DNA of 64,000 nucleotides from Vibrio coralliilyticus ATCC BAA-450 (GCF_000176135.1 NZ_ACZN01000018.1:806001-870000); one strand, 5' to 3'; shown: positions 26,181-35,850, counted from the first letter of the stretch. The notes: generated from the sequence alone by a model not told the origin. Numbers and translations are program-made.

Positions 26181-27580
26181 GAGTTTCGATCACATCGATA
26201 TAATGCACGTTTGCTATCGGCGACAAAATCAATCGCGCAACTCATCTTCTTCTCTTTGACCAGTTGCTCCACCTGACTCTTCTCACCAATCAACTGAACC
26301 TTATCCAATCGATTCAGAACAGAACTGTCTGTGAGCTGCTTGGCCTGACCATGGCTGTAGAACTGACCTGAGAACGGGCGGTTCCCTACGTAATACGTTA
26401 CTACCTGAGGATCAGCATTACGAAAAATGACCTTGTCACTTTTACGATCCCCTACTCCAAGCTGAATGTAGATAACAGCGGCAATTAACAAACAAGGCAA
26501 GATGCCTGCCGTTACTTTGAACCACTTCTTATCCTCTCGCACATCCGAAAGCAGTATCGCCATAAGCATTCCAATCGCAGGAACACCCGGTAACACATAG
26601 GCAGGAAGAATGTTGCCTGAAAAGGTAAACAAAAGCATAGGAGCGAGCATCCAGCACACAAGAAAACTAAAGATGCCATCTTTTAGTATGATGTCTCGCC
26701 CCAATTTTTTGCGTTTCAACCAAAAAACGATGGGCAATACTATCGACCATGGCGCAGCTGAATAGAGCCAGAACAACCAGATGGTTCCTCTCGGTTCATC
26801 GTGGGCAGTGCCGTAGAGATCACCCTGCCAGCCACTCACCAGAAAACGGTTAAAGTGTTCGCCAACAATAAAATAATCTAGAAAACCTGGGGTTGCCGCT
26901 TCAGCGGCGAAATACCATGGAAGAGCGATAATCAGCATAAGTAGACTGCCTCCCAATACTGGAAAGCGTTGCCAAAGCACTTTGAATGCACCCAGCAAAC
27001 CATGCTGAACCACCAGCCATGGCACAACCGCTAAGCCCATCAAGACAATAACCAGTGGCCCTTTCGCCAGTAAGCCAATCGCCAAGCCAACAAAACCGAA
27101 ATACCCCCAAGGCTTAGAGCCTTGCCAACACAGGTAAAAGCCTATCATAGCGAGCGACAGCCCTAACGTCAGCGCCATATCCGTCATCACCGCGCCTGCC
27201 GCAATGGAAAAAATACCGCACGTGGCTAAAACCAGCGCCGTGATCAGCCCACTGAAGCCTTGTCGATTTGCAAAGTACGCCATCAAAGCGATCACTATGA
27301 CTCCAGCCAACCAATGGGGAGCACGCACCGCAAACTCATTGATACCAAACAATTCGATACCACCAGCACTTAACCAAGTGAATAAGGGCGGCTTTCCCCA
27401 GAAAGGCACTCCATAATCAAACTGCGGTGTGATCCAGTTATTGGTTTCAATCATCAGACGCGCCATTTCACCATAGCGCGCCTCTGTCGTATCCATCAGT
27501 GGGTAAGCCCCCAAACTCAACAAGCGAATAAGTAATGCAACACCTAGCAGCGCCCATAAGTGGACTCGATTAAAACTCAC
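26177..27580 (-). CDS. ArnT/PMT-like integral membrane glycosyltransferase
   Basis: 467 residues, about 11 hydrophobic segments. GT-C fold of the ArnT/PMT_2 group: the first periplasmic loop carries the acidic motif YPLMDTTEARYGEMARLM (about 27-44), followed by WITPQFDYGVPFWGKPPLFTW. Such enzymes transfer a sugar from an undecaprenyl carrier to lipid A or another periplasmic acceptor. No arnA/B/D genes are near, so the sugar need not be aminoarabinose. Coupled by ATGA to both neighbours. Confidence 0.88.
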   Translation of the reverse strand: MSFNRVHLWALLGVALLIRLLSLGAYPLMDTTEARYGEMARLMIETNNWITPQFDYGVPFWGKPPLFTWLSAGGIELFGINEFAVRAPHWLAGVIVIALMAYFANRQGFSGLITALVLATCGIFSIAAGAVMTDMALTLGLSLAMIGFYLCWQGSKPWGYFGFVGLAIGLLAKGPLVIVLMGLAVVPWLVVQHGLLGAFKVLWQRFPVLGGSLLMLIIALPWYFAAEAATPGFLDYFIVGEHFNRFLVSGWQGDLYGTAHDEPRGTIWLFWLYSAAPWSIVLPIVFWLKRKKLGRDIILKDGIFSFLVCWMLAPMLLFTFSGNILPAYVLPGVPAIGMLMAILLSDVREDKKWFKVTAGILPCLLIAAVIYIQLGVGDRKSDKVIFRNADPQVVTYYVGNRPFSGQFYSHGQAKQLTDSSVLNRLDKVQLIGEKSQVEQLVKEKKMSCAIDFVADSKRALYRCDRNS

Positions 27581-28578
27581 GCGCGTTTCTCCAATTGTTG
27601 ATATTGAGTGGTTGCTGGTTTCTCACTGACGGATTGAACCAAATAAAGCGGTCGCGCTTTGGATTCAATAAAAATGCGGCCGATATACTCACCAAGCACG
27701 CCAATACTCAGCAGTTGAATCCCTCCCAGAGCGAGTTGGACCACCATCATTGACGGGTAACCTGTGACGGTTTCACCAAAAAGTAGGGTTTTAAACACGA
27801 TAAAAGCACCGTACCCAAACGCACTTCCTGCAATCAGAACGCCAAGCAAGGTGGCTAAACGTAGTGGTTTAATAGAAAAAGAAGTGATGCCGTCCACCGC
27901 CAGCCCGATCAGCTTGAGATAATTCCATTTGGTTTCGCCGCAGAAACGCGCATCACGTTGAAAAGGCAACGTCGCTTGTTTAAATCCCGGCCAAACGAAG
28001 ATGCCCTTCATGTAACGATTGCGCTCAGGCAGTTGGTTTATATGATCCACTACTTCACGGCTTAACAGCCTGAAATCACCTACATTTTCTGGAATGTCCG
28101 ATTTGACGAGTGTATTGAGCAAACGATAGAACGCGGCAGCAGAGGCTCTTTTAAACCAAGTTTCCCCCTGCCTTTCCGTGCGCTGCATATTGACCACGTC
28201 ATAACCCTCACGCCACTTGGCTAGCATTTGAGGAATCAACTCGGGCGGGTCTTGTAGATCAGCATCGATAAGTATCACTGCCAGCCCGCGAGAATGCTCC
28301 AGCCCAGCGCTCATTGCTGCTTCTTTGCCAAAATTACGGCTCAGCCCAATGCTGCGAATCGTGCAACCGTCAGCGGTAAAGGATTCGACCAACTGTAAGC
28401 TGTTGTCGCTGCTGCCATCGTCCACATAGATGATTTCGCAGGAATCTGGCAGAGCGCTCAGCACCTCAGTTATCCGCTGGTGCAGCTCAGGCAAAACCTC
28501 TGCTTCGTTGTAGTAAGGAACAATGACCGATAATGTCACTGCTTTTAGTCTGTTTGGTACCGAATTGACTAGCCCCAT
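27577..28578 (-). CDS. Family 2 glycosyltransferase, GtrB/ArnC-like
   Basis: 333 residues. N-terminal GT2 domain: SVIVPYYNEAEVLPEL near 16, VDDGSSDNS, and ILIDADLQDPPELI with the metal-binding Asp residues near 100; QRxxxRW-like segment near 205; two C-terminal membrane segments (about 232-255 and 268-290). This is the enzyme that loads a sugar onto undecaprenyl phosphate. The ATG at 28578 has a GAG upstream; a GTG at 28590 is an alternative. First gene of the three-gene operon. Confidence 0.88.
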   Translation of the reverse strand: MGLVNSVPNRLKAVTLSVIVPYYNEAEVLPELHQRITEVLSALPDSCEIIYVDDGSSDNSLQLVESFTADGCTIRSIGLSRNFGKEAAMSAGLEHSRGLAVILIDADLQDPPELIPQMLAKWREGYDVVNMQRTERQGETWFKRASAAAFYRLLNTLVKSDIPENVGDFRLLSREVVDHINQLPERNRYMKGIFVWPGFKQATLPFQRDARFCGETKWNYLKLIGLAVDGITSFSIKPLRLATLLGVLIAGSAFGYGAFIVFKTLLFGETVTGYPSMMVVQLALGGIQLLSIGVLGEYIGRIFIESKARPLYLVQSVSEKPATTQYQQLEKRA

Positions 28579-28590
28579 AGCAAAACTCAC

Positions 28591-28792
28591 TATAGTTGCA
28601 TACGTACCATGAGATGCTTCACTATACGTATTGATTATCTAAAAGAAGCTGAGATGGAAACCTAACTCGCTGTCCCGCCCAGCTTCTGCGACTTTTTGGC
28701 AGATTATCAATCGCAACGTGAAAACGATGTTGTTCACGTTTTTTCCACGCAGGTTTTGCTGTCATAAGGCGATAGAAATAGAGAGCCGTTGC
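28591..28792. promoter_or_regulatory. Divergent control region, GT2 operon / response regulator
   Basis: It holds two inverted repeats: AGAAGCTG (28644-28651) with CAGCTTCT (28680-28687), and AACGTGAA (28715-28722) with TTCACGTT (28733-28740). The latter is followed by TTTTTT on the plus strand, so it could act as an attenuator in the response-regulator leader or as an operator. Confidence 0.45.
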
Positions 28793-29467
28793 ATGAACAA
28801 AATTTTATTGGTCGAAGACAACCGGGAAGTAGCCGGTATTCTGTTTGATTACTTCGAAAGTATGGGGATGGAGCTCGACTACGCAGACAATGGCGAGCTG
28901 GGTTTGCAACTTGCACTCAGCGAGAATTTTGACCTGATTTTATTGGACTTGATGCTACCGCGAATGGACGGCTTAACGGTATGCAATAAACTGCGAGAAG
29001 CTGGTAACAATACCCCTGTTTTGATGCTCACCGCACTGGATAATCGTGAAGACATGCTAAAAGGGTTTGAGCATGGTGCAGATGATTACCTAACCAAACC
29101 TTTTGATTTGGAGATTCTTGAAGCCCGTATGCATGCATTGGTAAAGCGCTATCGGGGACAGGTCGCCAACACCGTATTGAGTTTTGGCAGCCTGAAAATC
29201 GATCAAAAAACACGTCAAGCATTCCGAGAAGGCAAGTTACTCGCGCTCAATCCTACTACCTACACCATCCTTGAGGCACTATGTCACAAGGCGCCTGAGA
29301 TCCTGACCCGCCAAGAGATTTCTGAAAAGCTTTGGCAAGAAAAAGAACCCAATAATGACGTCCTGCGAAGTCATATCTACCAACTACGTAACCAACTCGA
29401 TAAGCCTTTCGCCCAACCAATGTTAACCACATTGCCAAAAATTGGCTTTCGTCTAGAGGATGTCTAA
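28793..29467 (+). CDS. OmpR-family response regulator (CarR/VprA-like)
   Basis: 224 residues. Receiver domain with DN at 10-11 (VEDN), phospho-acceptor D52 (LILLDLMLPRMDG), T in MLTAL and K in YLTKPF; winged-helix DNA-binding domain from about 130 (ALNPTTYTILEALC). It resembles the Vibrio CarR/VprA regulators that control lipid A modification and polymyxin resistance. The divergent glycosylation operon would be a natural target. Start ATG at 28793; its stop overlaps the kinase start by eight bases. Confidence 0.93.
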   Translation: MNKILLVEDNREVAGILFDYFESMGMELDYADNGELGLQLALSENFDLILLDLMLPRMDGLTVCNKLREAGNNTPVLMLTALDNREDMLKGFEHGADDYLTKPFDLEILEARMHALVKRYRGQVANTVLSFGSLKIDQKTRQAFREGKLLALNPTTYTILEALCHKAPEILTRQEISEKLWQEKEPNNDVLRSHIYQLRNQLDKPFAQPMLTTLPKIGFRLEDV

Positions 29468-30728
29468 CGTGAACCGAGTTCTCTCTAGTACGCGTTCGCT
29501 GACTGGTCGATTGGCGCTGTTTTTCACGACGATTTCCTGCATCATAGGCGTCGTCATTTTCCTCATCTTTACTCTATCGCTCCAATGGTCAGAAGATCGA
29601 GTGGGGGAGCGCAGGATTCTAATTGACAGAGATGAAGCTGTCGCGCGTTTTATTGCTGGTGAAGATGGTGAAATTCAGATTGATGCCCTTACCCGAGCCT
29701 ATAACGACTTATCGTTAGTGCCTGACTTTTATCGAAAGTATACGGATACTTACGACACTTATCTTGGAGAGGTTGGCTCCACGTTGTCTCCCAACGGGCA
29801 CATGGTTTACAAGGGCTACTATACCGATAAAGGTGAAAAGAAAGTCGTCGTTCTGCTGTCTCTGATCGATCAAGTTGAGTTCGCGACGGATGAATTCATC
29901 TATTCAGGTGTGATTGTCATCAGCTTTGTTTCAGTGTTGATGTTTCTGTTTGGTACCTTGTTATATCGTCTCTCAACACGCTTGATTGAACCCGTCAATG
30001 AAATCGCTAAACAGCTGGAAAGTCACTCAGGTAGCGCCACGCAAGCCTTTACGATTCGTGAAGGAGCCGCGGACGAGTTTCAAGCATTAACCGAACAACT
30101 CAACCAATACCGGCAAGACCTTAACCTTGCACTCAAACGCGAACAAGCCTTTGCACGTTACGCCAGCCATGAGCTGCGCACACCGCTTACCGTCGTCAAA
30201 GGTGCCAACAAATTGCTGTCTCGTTCAGAGCACTCCGAATTTCAGGAACGGCAAATCAGTCGGATAGAAGATGCGACGACACAAATGACAACTATGGTGG
30301 ATGCCTTGCTCTCCATCGTTCGCTACGAGCGAAATGTCGATGACGCGCCTTTGAGAGGCATCGAAGAAGCAGAGCTTCAATCGATTGTCGATGCCAATTC
30401 CGTTCAAGCGACCGAGAAAAACATAGCTATCCGACTAACGATTGAAGGGCTGCCTACCGTAAGGGCTACCCCTGCGGTCATGAATATGATTCTGGGCAAT
30501 TTAATTCGTAATGCTGTCGCGGCGTCCGCGGAGGGAGAGATTACCATTGACCTGTCAGAGCAGCAGTTGGTGATTATCGACGACGGGCCAGGGTTAAGTG
30601 AAACGCCCAACGCAGATGGACACGGACTAGGGCTTCTGATCGTCGATGATTTAAGCCAGCGCTATGGCTGGTCATTTGAGCTGGAAAATCACCCTAGACG
30701 AGGCTGTAGCGCGCGCATCCTGTTTTGA
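29460..30728 (+). CDS. Sensor histidine kinase (CarS/VprB-like)
   Basis: 422 residues. Membrane segments at about 22-44 and 155-177 flank a short periplasmic domain with acidic and aromatic residues (YRKYTDTYDTYLGE). HAMP follows (RLIEPVNEIAKQL), then the phosphorylated H237 in ASHELRTPLTVV, an N box (LGNLIRNAV) and DDGPGLSE / HGLGLLIV ATP-binding motifs. Partner of the overlapping response regulator. The signal is unknown; the related CarS responds to calcium or envelope conditions. Confidence 0.92.
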   Translation: MSNVNRVLSSTRSLTGRLALFFTTISCIIGVVIFLIFTLSLQWSEDRVGERRILIDRDEAVARFIAGEDGEIQIDALTRAYNDLSLVPDFYRKYTDTYDTYLGEVGSTLSPNGHMVYKGYYTDKGEKKVVVLLSLIDQVEFATDEFIYSGVIVISFVSVLMFLFGTLLYRLSTRLIEPVNEIAKQLESHSGSATQAFTIREGAADEFQALTEQLNQYRQDLNLALKREQAFARYASHELRTPLTVVKGANKLLSRSEHSEFQERQISRIEDATTQMTTMVDALLSIVRYERNVDDAPLRGIEEAELQSIVDANSVQATEKNIAIRLTIEGLPTVRATPAVMNMILGNLIRNAVAASAEGEITIDLSEQQLVIIDDGPGLSETPNADGHGLGLLIVDDLSQRYGWSFELENHPRRGCSARILF

Positions 30729-30795
30729 TCCATATTCATGCTTTTAAAGTGAAATCAGGTAAGATAATCGTCCATTTTATCTCTCAACGAATCTG

Positions 30796-31689
30796 ATGAA
30801 ACTTTGCGATACACCAATAACTCAGCACCAATTTGATGGAACCACGTTTTACCTCAAACGGGATGATCAACTACATAGCCACTTTAGTGGCAACAAAGCT
30901 CGCAAGTTCATGACGCTGTTAGATGGAAACTATCCAGACGTCACCACATTGATTAGCTATGGCAGTGCGCAAGCAAACTCACTTTACTCATTAGCGGCCC
31001 TGTGCGCTATCAAAGGCTGGTCTCTGGAGTTTTACGTTGACCACATTCCCCAATGGTTAGTGGAACGGCCGATTGGTAACTATCGAGGTGCGCTAGACCT
31101 TGGTGCGAGCATCATCCCTGTCAATGAGATCAACCTTCATCCTGCTGAATTCATTAAAGCTGTCCGTCGACCAGATTCCACCTGCCTAGTCGTCGAAGAA
31201 GGTGGTCGCTCCACCGATGCCAGACTGGGCATTGAGCAACTTGCCCGTGAAATACTGTCTTGGACTAGATTCGAAACAGGTAAAGAGTTTGTCGTCGCAC
31301 TACCATCAGGTACTGGCACAACAGCATTGTACTTGCATCGCTTTCTAAAACTTCATGGAATCGACGTGCTGACCTGCCCTTGTGTCGGCGGCAAAGACTA
31401 TTTAATAGAGCAATTTAAGCAGCTCGGTGAAACCGATTTCCCTCAGATACTTGAGCTAGAGAACAAACACCATTTTGGCAAACTTTATCGTCAAGATTAT
31501 GGAATCTGGCGTAAACTTCTGGAACAAACGAATGTTGAGTTTGACCTGCTTTATGACCCAATGATGTGGCAATGTTTACAATCTTGGTCTGAAGAAAACC
31601 CAGAAAAAACGATCATTTATGTGCATCAAGGTGGCTTGCTGGGAAACGAAAGTATGTTGCCTCGTTATCAGCGTAAATTTGGAGATTGA
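30796..31689 (+). CDS. PLP-dependent enzyme, ACC deaminase / D-cysteine desulfhydrase family
   Basis: 297 residues. Fold-type II PLP enzyme: FYLKRDDQLHSHFSGNKARKF with the cofactor lysine in SGNKARK (about 36), then SYGSAQANSLYSLA, and the phosphate loop LPSGTGTTALYL near 172. It is shorter than E. coli DcyD (328) and lacks part of the usual middle, so substrate (D-cysteine, ACC or another amino acid) cannot be decided. Stands alone. Confidence 0.82.
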   Translation: MKLCDTPITQHQFDGTTFYLKRDDQLHSHFSGNKARKFMTLLDGNYPDVTTLISYGSAQANSLYSLAALCAIKGWSLEFYVDHIPQWLVERPIGNYRGALDLGASIIPVNEINLHPAEFIKAVRRPDSTCLVVEEGGRSTDARLGIEQLAREILSWTRFETGKEFVVALPSGTGTTALYLHRFLKLHGIDVLTCPCVGGKDYLIEQFKQLGETDFPQILELENKHHFGKLYRQDYGIWRKLLEQTNVEFDLLYDPMMWQCLQSWSEENPEKTIIYVHQGGLLGNESMLPRYQRKFGD

Positions 31690-31786
31690 AGAGAAGTAAA
31701 CACAACCACACATTTTTCTCGGTAGCAACTTAATCGCGATTCAGAACTGGTCGCCTATATCCTACGGGTTAATCTAAGGAGAGTTT

Positions 31787-32092
31787 ATGCGAATCAATCT
31801 ATACACTTTGCTATTGCTGGCATCGGTATCCGCTTCGGCAAACGTTATTACGACGCCCGGTAAAGCCGTCATTGCCATCGATGGAAGCGAAGCCGCCAAG
31901 CGAGTGTGTTACTACCAAGACCAGGGCTATTCTCTGGGCGCAATACTCCAAGTTGGCGAACACTACATGATTTGTACCGAAGCCAACGATTTTGAAACCA
32001 ATGGTGCGTTAAAATGGGCGCCTCTCAACAGCCAAACTCAAGTCGAGCCAAAAGAAAGTAACCCAAAAGTTAAAAGCTATTCGATTAAATGA
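31787..32092 (+). CDS. DUF1496 family periplasmic protein (YnjH-like)
   Basis: 101 residues with a signal peptide (MRINLYTLLLLASVSASA, cleavage near residue 18). The mature part has the DUF1496 pattern: CYYQDQGYSLGAIL, MICTEANDFETNGALKW, including two cysteines likely to form a disulfide. RBS TAAGGAG is strong. Function unknown. Confidence 0.82.
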   Translation: MRINLYTLLLLASVSASANVITTPGKAVIAIDGSEAAKRVCYYQDQGYSLGAILQVGEHYMICTEANDFETNGALKWAPLNSQTQVEPKESNPKVKSYSIK

Positions 32093-32100
32093 TTGGCGAA

Positions 32101-33000
32101 CTAACTAAGTGAGTGCAAAAACGCTGCGCCTCGTACGCCGGACGAGTCACCGTGGACATTCTTCACAATGCGCGTTTTTGCTGATTTATTAAAGGTGTAT
32201 AAGTTCAGCTTTTCATTCACCAGCGGGTAAATCGCTTCAACATTCGACATGCCTCCACCCAGCACTATCACTTCTGGATCGACAAAGTTGACGATGGATG
32301 CACACACGCGCGCCAGTTGATCACAATAGAGATCAAAATGCTGTTGTGCATCTAAATCGCCCTCGGCACATAACGCCATGATTTGTTTGGAATCTGCTGG
32401 ATAGTATTTTTCAGAGAACAAGCGACCAAATCCGGTGCCAGACACAAATGACTCTGTACAGTTCAACGACCCGCAATAACATTCAATAGGCTGACCGTCT
32501 TTGTTTTTATCGTATCCAGGCAAAGGATTGTGCCCTAACTCTCCACCCAGTTTGTTCAAACCTGTCACTAAGCCGTTATTGATGACCACACCTGAGCCGC
32601 AGCCCGTGCCAATGATGATGGCGACACACGAATGCTGTGCACCTTTCGCAGCCCCATCTTTGAACTCTGACAAAGCAAGGCAATCAGCATCGTTGGCTAA
32701 AGCAACAGGAACATCAATGTAGCGGTTTAAATCGCCGATAAAGTCCTGACCATTGAGCACGGTGACATTGGCCCCTTGCATCAAACCATCATTGCCTACC
32801 GAACCACAACATCCGATGCCGATAGAATGGATTTCGCCGTGCTTCTCCACCTCTTTTATCACAGCTAATACCGATTCCAGAAAACCCTGATAGCTTTCTG
32901 TATTGGTCGGTTCACGATGTTTGACTAAGGTTGCATAAGTCTCCTTATCCAGACCTACACCTTCTATTTTCGTACCACCAATATCTAGCCCAACTAGCAT
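32101..33000 (-). CDS. mak: ROK family sugar kinase, fructokinase-like
   Basis: 299 residues. ROK signatures: GLDIGGTKIEGVGLD at the N-terminus, ANDADCLALSE with the catalytic Asp near 105, IIGTGCGSGVV, and the zinc site GHNPLPGYD ... CYCGSLNCTESFVSGTGF. The pattern is closest to E. coli Mak (302 residues). Divergent manA (mannose/fructose 6-phosphate) supports fructose phosphorylation; N-acetylglucosamine kinase is the alternative. The ATG at 33000 follows AGAGGAAAA and is preferred to one 21 bases upstream. Confidence 0.8.
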   Translation of the reverse strand: MLVGLDIGGTKIEGVGLDKETYATLVKHREPTNTESYQGFLESVLAVIKEVEKHGEIHSIGIGCCGSVGNDGLMQGANVTVLNGQDFIGDLNRYIDVPVALANDADCLALSEFKDGAAKGAQHSCVAIIIGTGCGSGVVINNGLVTGLNKLGGELGHNPLPGYDKNKDGQPIECYCGSLNCTESFVSGTGFGRLFSEKYYPADSKQIMALCAEGDLDAQQHFDLYCDQLARVCASIVNFVDPEVIVLGGGMSNVEAIYPLVNEKLNLYTFNKSAKTRIVKNVHGDSSGVRGAAFLHSLS

Positions 33001-33166
33001 AGTTTTCCTCTTCATAAACACCTGAAAGTTTCACCTCATCATGACACAGTCACACTCTTATCTCTTTTATCTTGCTCATGATATTGGCAAGTTTGTAAAC
33101 TACGGTTGTTTAGGCCTATTCGTTTGGGCTTTTTTGCTAGCTGCATTTGTTTTGTAAGGTATAAGA

Positions 33167-34351
33167 ATGTCTAACTCTGCTCCATTTTTCCTTCTGGAAA
33201 ACGTCATTCAAAACTACCCTTGGGGTAGCCGAGATTCGATTAACACGCTATTTGGTATTGCAAACCCTGAGCAACAGCCTCAGGCTGAAATCTGGATGGG
33301 TGCTCACCCGAATGGATGTTCAAAAATTCAGTTAGAGAATGAGACCGTCCTACTGTCTGATTTTATCAACCAGAGCCCAGAGCAAACCATTGGCACAGAA
33401 ACTCAGCAGCGTTTCGGTGAACTGCCGTTTCTTTTCAAAGTACTTGCCGCCGCGCAAGCACTCTCCATTCAGGTTCACCCGTCCAAAGCACAAGCGGAAG
33501 AAGGGTTTGCCAGAGAGGATAAAGCAGGCATTGAGCGTAATGCCTCTAACCGTAACTACAAAGACCCTAATCACAAGCCAGAGCTGGTGTACGCTCTAAC
33601 GCCTTATATGGCCATGAATGGCTTCCGCGACTTCGAAGAGATGATTACGCTGTTTGATGAGATCAATGCTCATGCTCTGCAGCAGGATATTGATGCTTTT
33701 CGCGAGAACCTTACGTCAGAAGGTCTGCAGGCATTCTTCAAAGCCATGCTAGAACTGGATGGCGGCAAAAAATCCGATGCCTTAGATGCATTGCTAAGCT
33801 GGGCTAATAACAGCGAAGATTCATTAGCGGCACTGGTTGTGGAATTGAACACCCAGTACCCTAACGATGTCGGTCTCCTCGCCCCTCTAATGCTTAATGT
33901 GCTTGAGCTTCAACCAGGCGAAGCGATGTTCTTAGATGCGGGAACCCCTCACGCCTACATCAAAGGTACAGGTCTAGAGATCATGGCCAACTCGGATAAC
34001 GTATTGCGAGCGGGTTTGACGCCAAAATATATGGACGTTGAAGAATTGGTGAGCAGCTGCAAATTTGAAGCGCTGGATAAAGGTAAAATCTTAACGCAAC
34101 CTGTCGCTAACGAGGGTGAGCTCAACTTCCCAGTGCCTGTTGAAGACTTTAAGTTTTCTGTTCTTAAGCAGCCAGAAAGTAAGCAGCTCGAGCTAAACCG
34201 CGCTGAGATAATCTTCGCTATTGATAGCGATGTAACGCTTCATTCAGGTACAGAGAGGCTAGTGTTAAGCCGAGGCCAGTCAGCATTTGTTCCTTACTCT
34301 ACTCAAGCGATTAACGTGAGCTCTAAAGGCTCTGTTGCAAGAGCTCACTAG
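33167..34351 (+). CDS. manA: Mannose-6-phosphate isomerase, class I
   Basis: 394 residues, interconverting mannose 6-phosphate and fructose 6-phosphate. Zinc and active-site sequences: VIQNYPWGSRDSI, AEIWMGAHPNG, SIQVHPSKAQAEEGF, NHKPELVYAL and LDAGTPHAYIKGTGLEIMA. Length equals E. coli ManA (391). Divergent from the fructokinase-like gene and followed by a strong terminator. Confidence 0.96.
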   Translation: MSNSAPFFLLENVIQNYPWGSRDSINTLFGIANPEQQPQAEIWMGAHPNGCSKIQLENETVLLSDFINQSPEQTIGTETQQRFGELPFLFKVLAAAQALSIQVHPSKAQAEEGFAREDKAGIERNASNRNYKDPNHKPELVYALTPYMAMNGFRDFEEMITLFDEINAHALQQDIDAFRENLTSEGLQAFFKAMLELDGGKKSDALDALLSWANNSEDSLAALVVELNTQYPNDVGLLAPLMLNVLELQPGEAMFLDAGTPHAYIKGTGLEIMANSDNVLRAGLTPKYMDVEELVSSCKFEALDKGKILTQPVANEGELNFPVPVEDFKFSVLKQPESKQLELNRAEIIFAIDSDVTLHSGTERLVLSRGQSAFVPYSTQAINVSSKGSVARAH

Positions 34352-34375
34352 GCTACGTACTCTGACAATTCATAG

Positions 34376-34400
34376 AGCCCACTATTGAGTGGGCTTTTTT
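34376..34400 (+). terminator. Terminator of manA
   Basis: AGCCCACT / AGTGGGCT stem with loop ATTG and six T. Confidence 0.88.
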
Positions 34401-34658
34401 ATTGCCAAAGAAAAGCAACTAGTCGCATAAAATTCTCCTCACTCAAAAAATAGATAAATAGTTGAAAATATCTATCAATTGAATTTTCTATCAACAGCAT
34501 AAATATCATTAAAAATTCATACCTTAAGAAAATGGCATCATCATTCATTCTTAATCATTAACAATTTTTCAACATTAAATTGTTCAATATGGATATCGCA
34601 TTGATTCATATGGACTGTTGTATGCGATCTTGTTAAATGATGAATAATAGGGATAGGT
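34401..34658. promoter_or_regulatory. AT-rich leader of the HAF-repeat gene
   Basis: Holds two inverted repeats, AACAATTT-N9-AAATTGTT (34560-34584) and ATCGCAT (34595-34601) with ATGCGAT (34622-34628), 30-100 bases upstream of the start. They may be operators; no regulator can be named. Confidence 0.35.
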
Positions 34659-35816
34659 ATGAAACCGTTTAGATCAAGTTTACTTCCACTTGTTGTATTT
34701 TCGGCAGTAACTACGGCTTCCGCAATCGCTGAAGCCAATCAAAATCAAATCACAGTCACACTTGAAGCTGAGCTTCCTGGATACCCTCGTGATATAAGTG
34801 ATGGCAATTACGTTGTCGGTTTTTCTAATGGCGACTGGGATTGGGAGGGCGCACCAGAGCTGAGCAGAGCTGGCTTCCGTTGGTCGCAAGAAGGAGCAGA
34901 AGCCAATGTAGAATGGCTGACTGCACCTAACCTGACACAATCTGAGTTGTACGCAGTCAATGACAATGGTGACGCAGTGGGTACAGCTTGTTTTACGCAC
35001 TCAGGGTGCCAAGCAGTATTTTGGAAAGCTGACGGCGAAATAGTAAAACTCAATCAGGAAGTCGATAGGGAAATCGCCAAATTCATTGCAGAAAATCAAT
35101 TGGGATCGAATCCAAGTAATTTCCCTTACGACGTCAATGTTCATGGAGAAGTATTTGGCTTTACCAATTTCTTCACTCATAACGGCGCGCGCGGCATTTT
35201 AGCATGGACATGGTCAAACAATGAGGGATTGACTATTTTGCCGGGAGGAGGCGGAGAATCTCAAGGATTTGAACGTGTTAGTGCCGGTAACATAAACGGG
35301 ATCGCAGTAGGTGGTGCATACGATGAGTTTATCCCTGATGGCGAGTTTGCAAGCTATTGGGATACCGCCAACACACATCATAAACTCGACGTACCACAAG
35401 CTTTATACCCATATGGTTCAGTGGCTATGAGCATCAATAACTCCGGCGATATCGTTGGTGTCGATGCCAGCTTATATACTCGTCCATGGACAATAAACCT
35501 CAATGACCCATCGAGCTTTACTCAATTGACCGAGTCACCTTATGGCGCCACAAGCATCGACTCCATTACAGAAGGTGGTATGATTCTAGGCTCAGCCCGA
35601 CAAGTGATGTCCGGTTACTACTTTGATCGCCCACAGATTTGGGATACAGAAGGTAACTTGTATGACATCAACGAGTACTATCAAGCAGATAGCCACAATA
35701 TTGGCGGTAGTACAAACATCGGCCTCAATCATCACAGGTTACTTGTTGCGCCTAAGCAAGAAATAGGCGGCAGCAGCTATATTGGAGCCGCAGTATTTCG
35801 GATTCACGGAATTTAA
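34659..35816 (+). CDS. Secreted HAF-repeat-like protein, function unknown
   Basis: 385 residues with an N-terminal signal peptide (MKPFRSSLLPLVVFSAVTTASA, cleavage near 22-25). The body consists of repeats of the HAF type in which a strand like YAVNDNGDAVGTACF is followed by an xxFW strand (QAVFWKADGE); similar units recur near 190 (ISAGNINGIAVGGAYDE-like), 250 (MSINNSGDIVGVD) and 345 (NHHRLLVAP). Such proteins are probably beta-propeller-like and extracellular or outer-surface. A terminator follows. The partner or substrate is unknown. Confidence 0.75.
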   Translation: MKPFRSSLLPLVVFSAVTTASAIAEANQNQITVTLEAELPGYPRDISDGNYVVGFSNGDWDWEGAPELSRAGFRWSQEGAEANVEWLTAPNLTQSELYAVNDNGDAVGTACFTHSGCQAVFWKADGEIVKLNQEVDREIAKFIAENQLGSNPSNFPYDVNVHGEVFGFTNFFTHNGARGILAWTWSNNEGLTILPGGGGESQGFERVSAGNINGIAVGGAYDEFIPDGEFASYWDTANTHHKLDVPQALYPYGSVAMSINNSGDIVGVDASLYTRPWTINLNDPSSFTQLTESPYGATSIDSITEGGMILGSARQVMSGYYFDRPQIWDTEGNLYDINEYYQADSHNIGGSTNIGLNHHRLLVAPKQEIGGSSYIGAAVFRIHGI

Positions 35817-35850
35817 CTCATGAAACTCGGACTCAACCTGTAAACGACTT

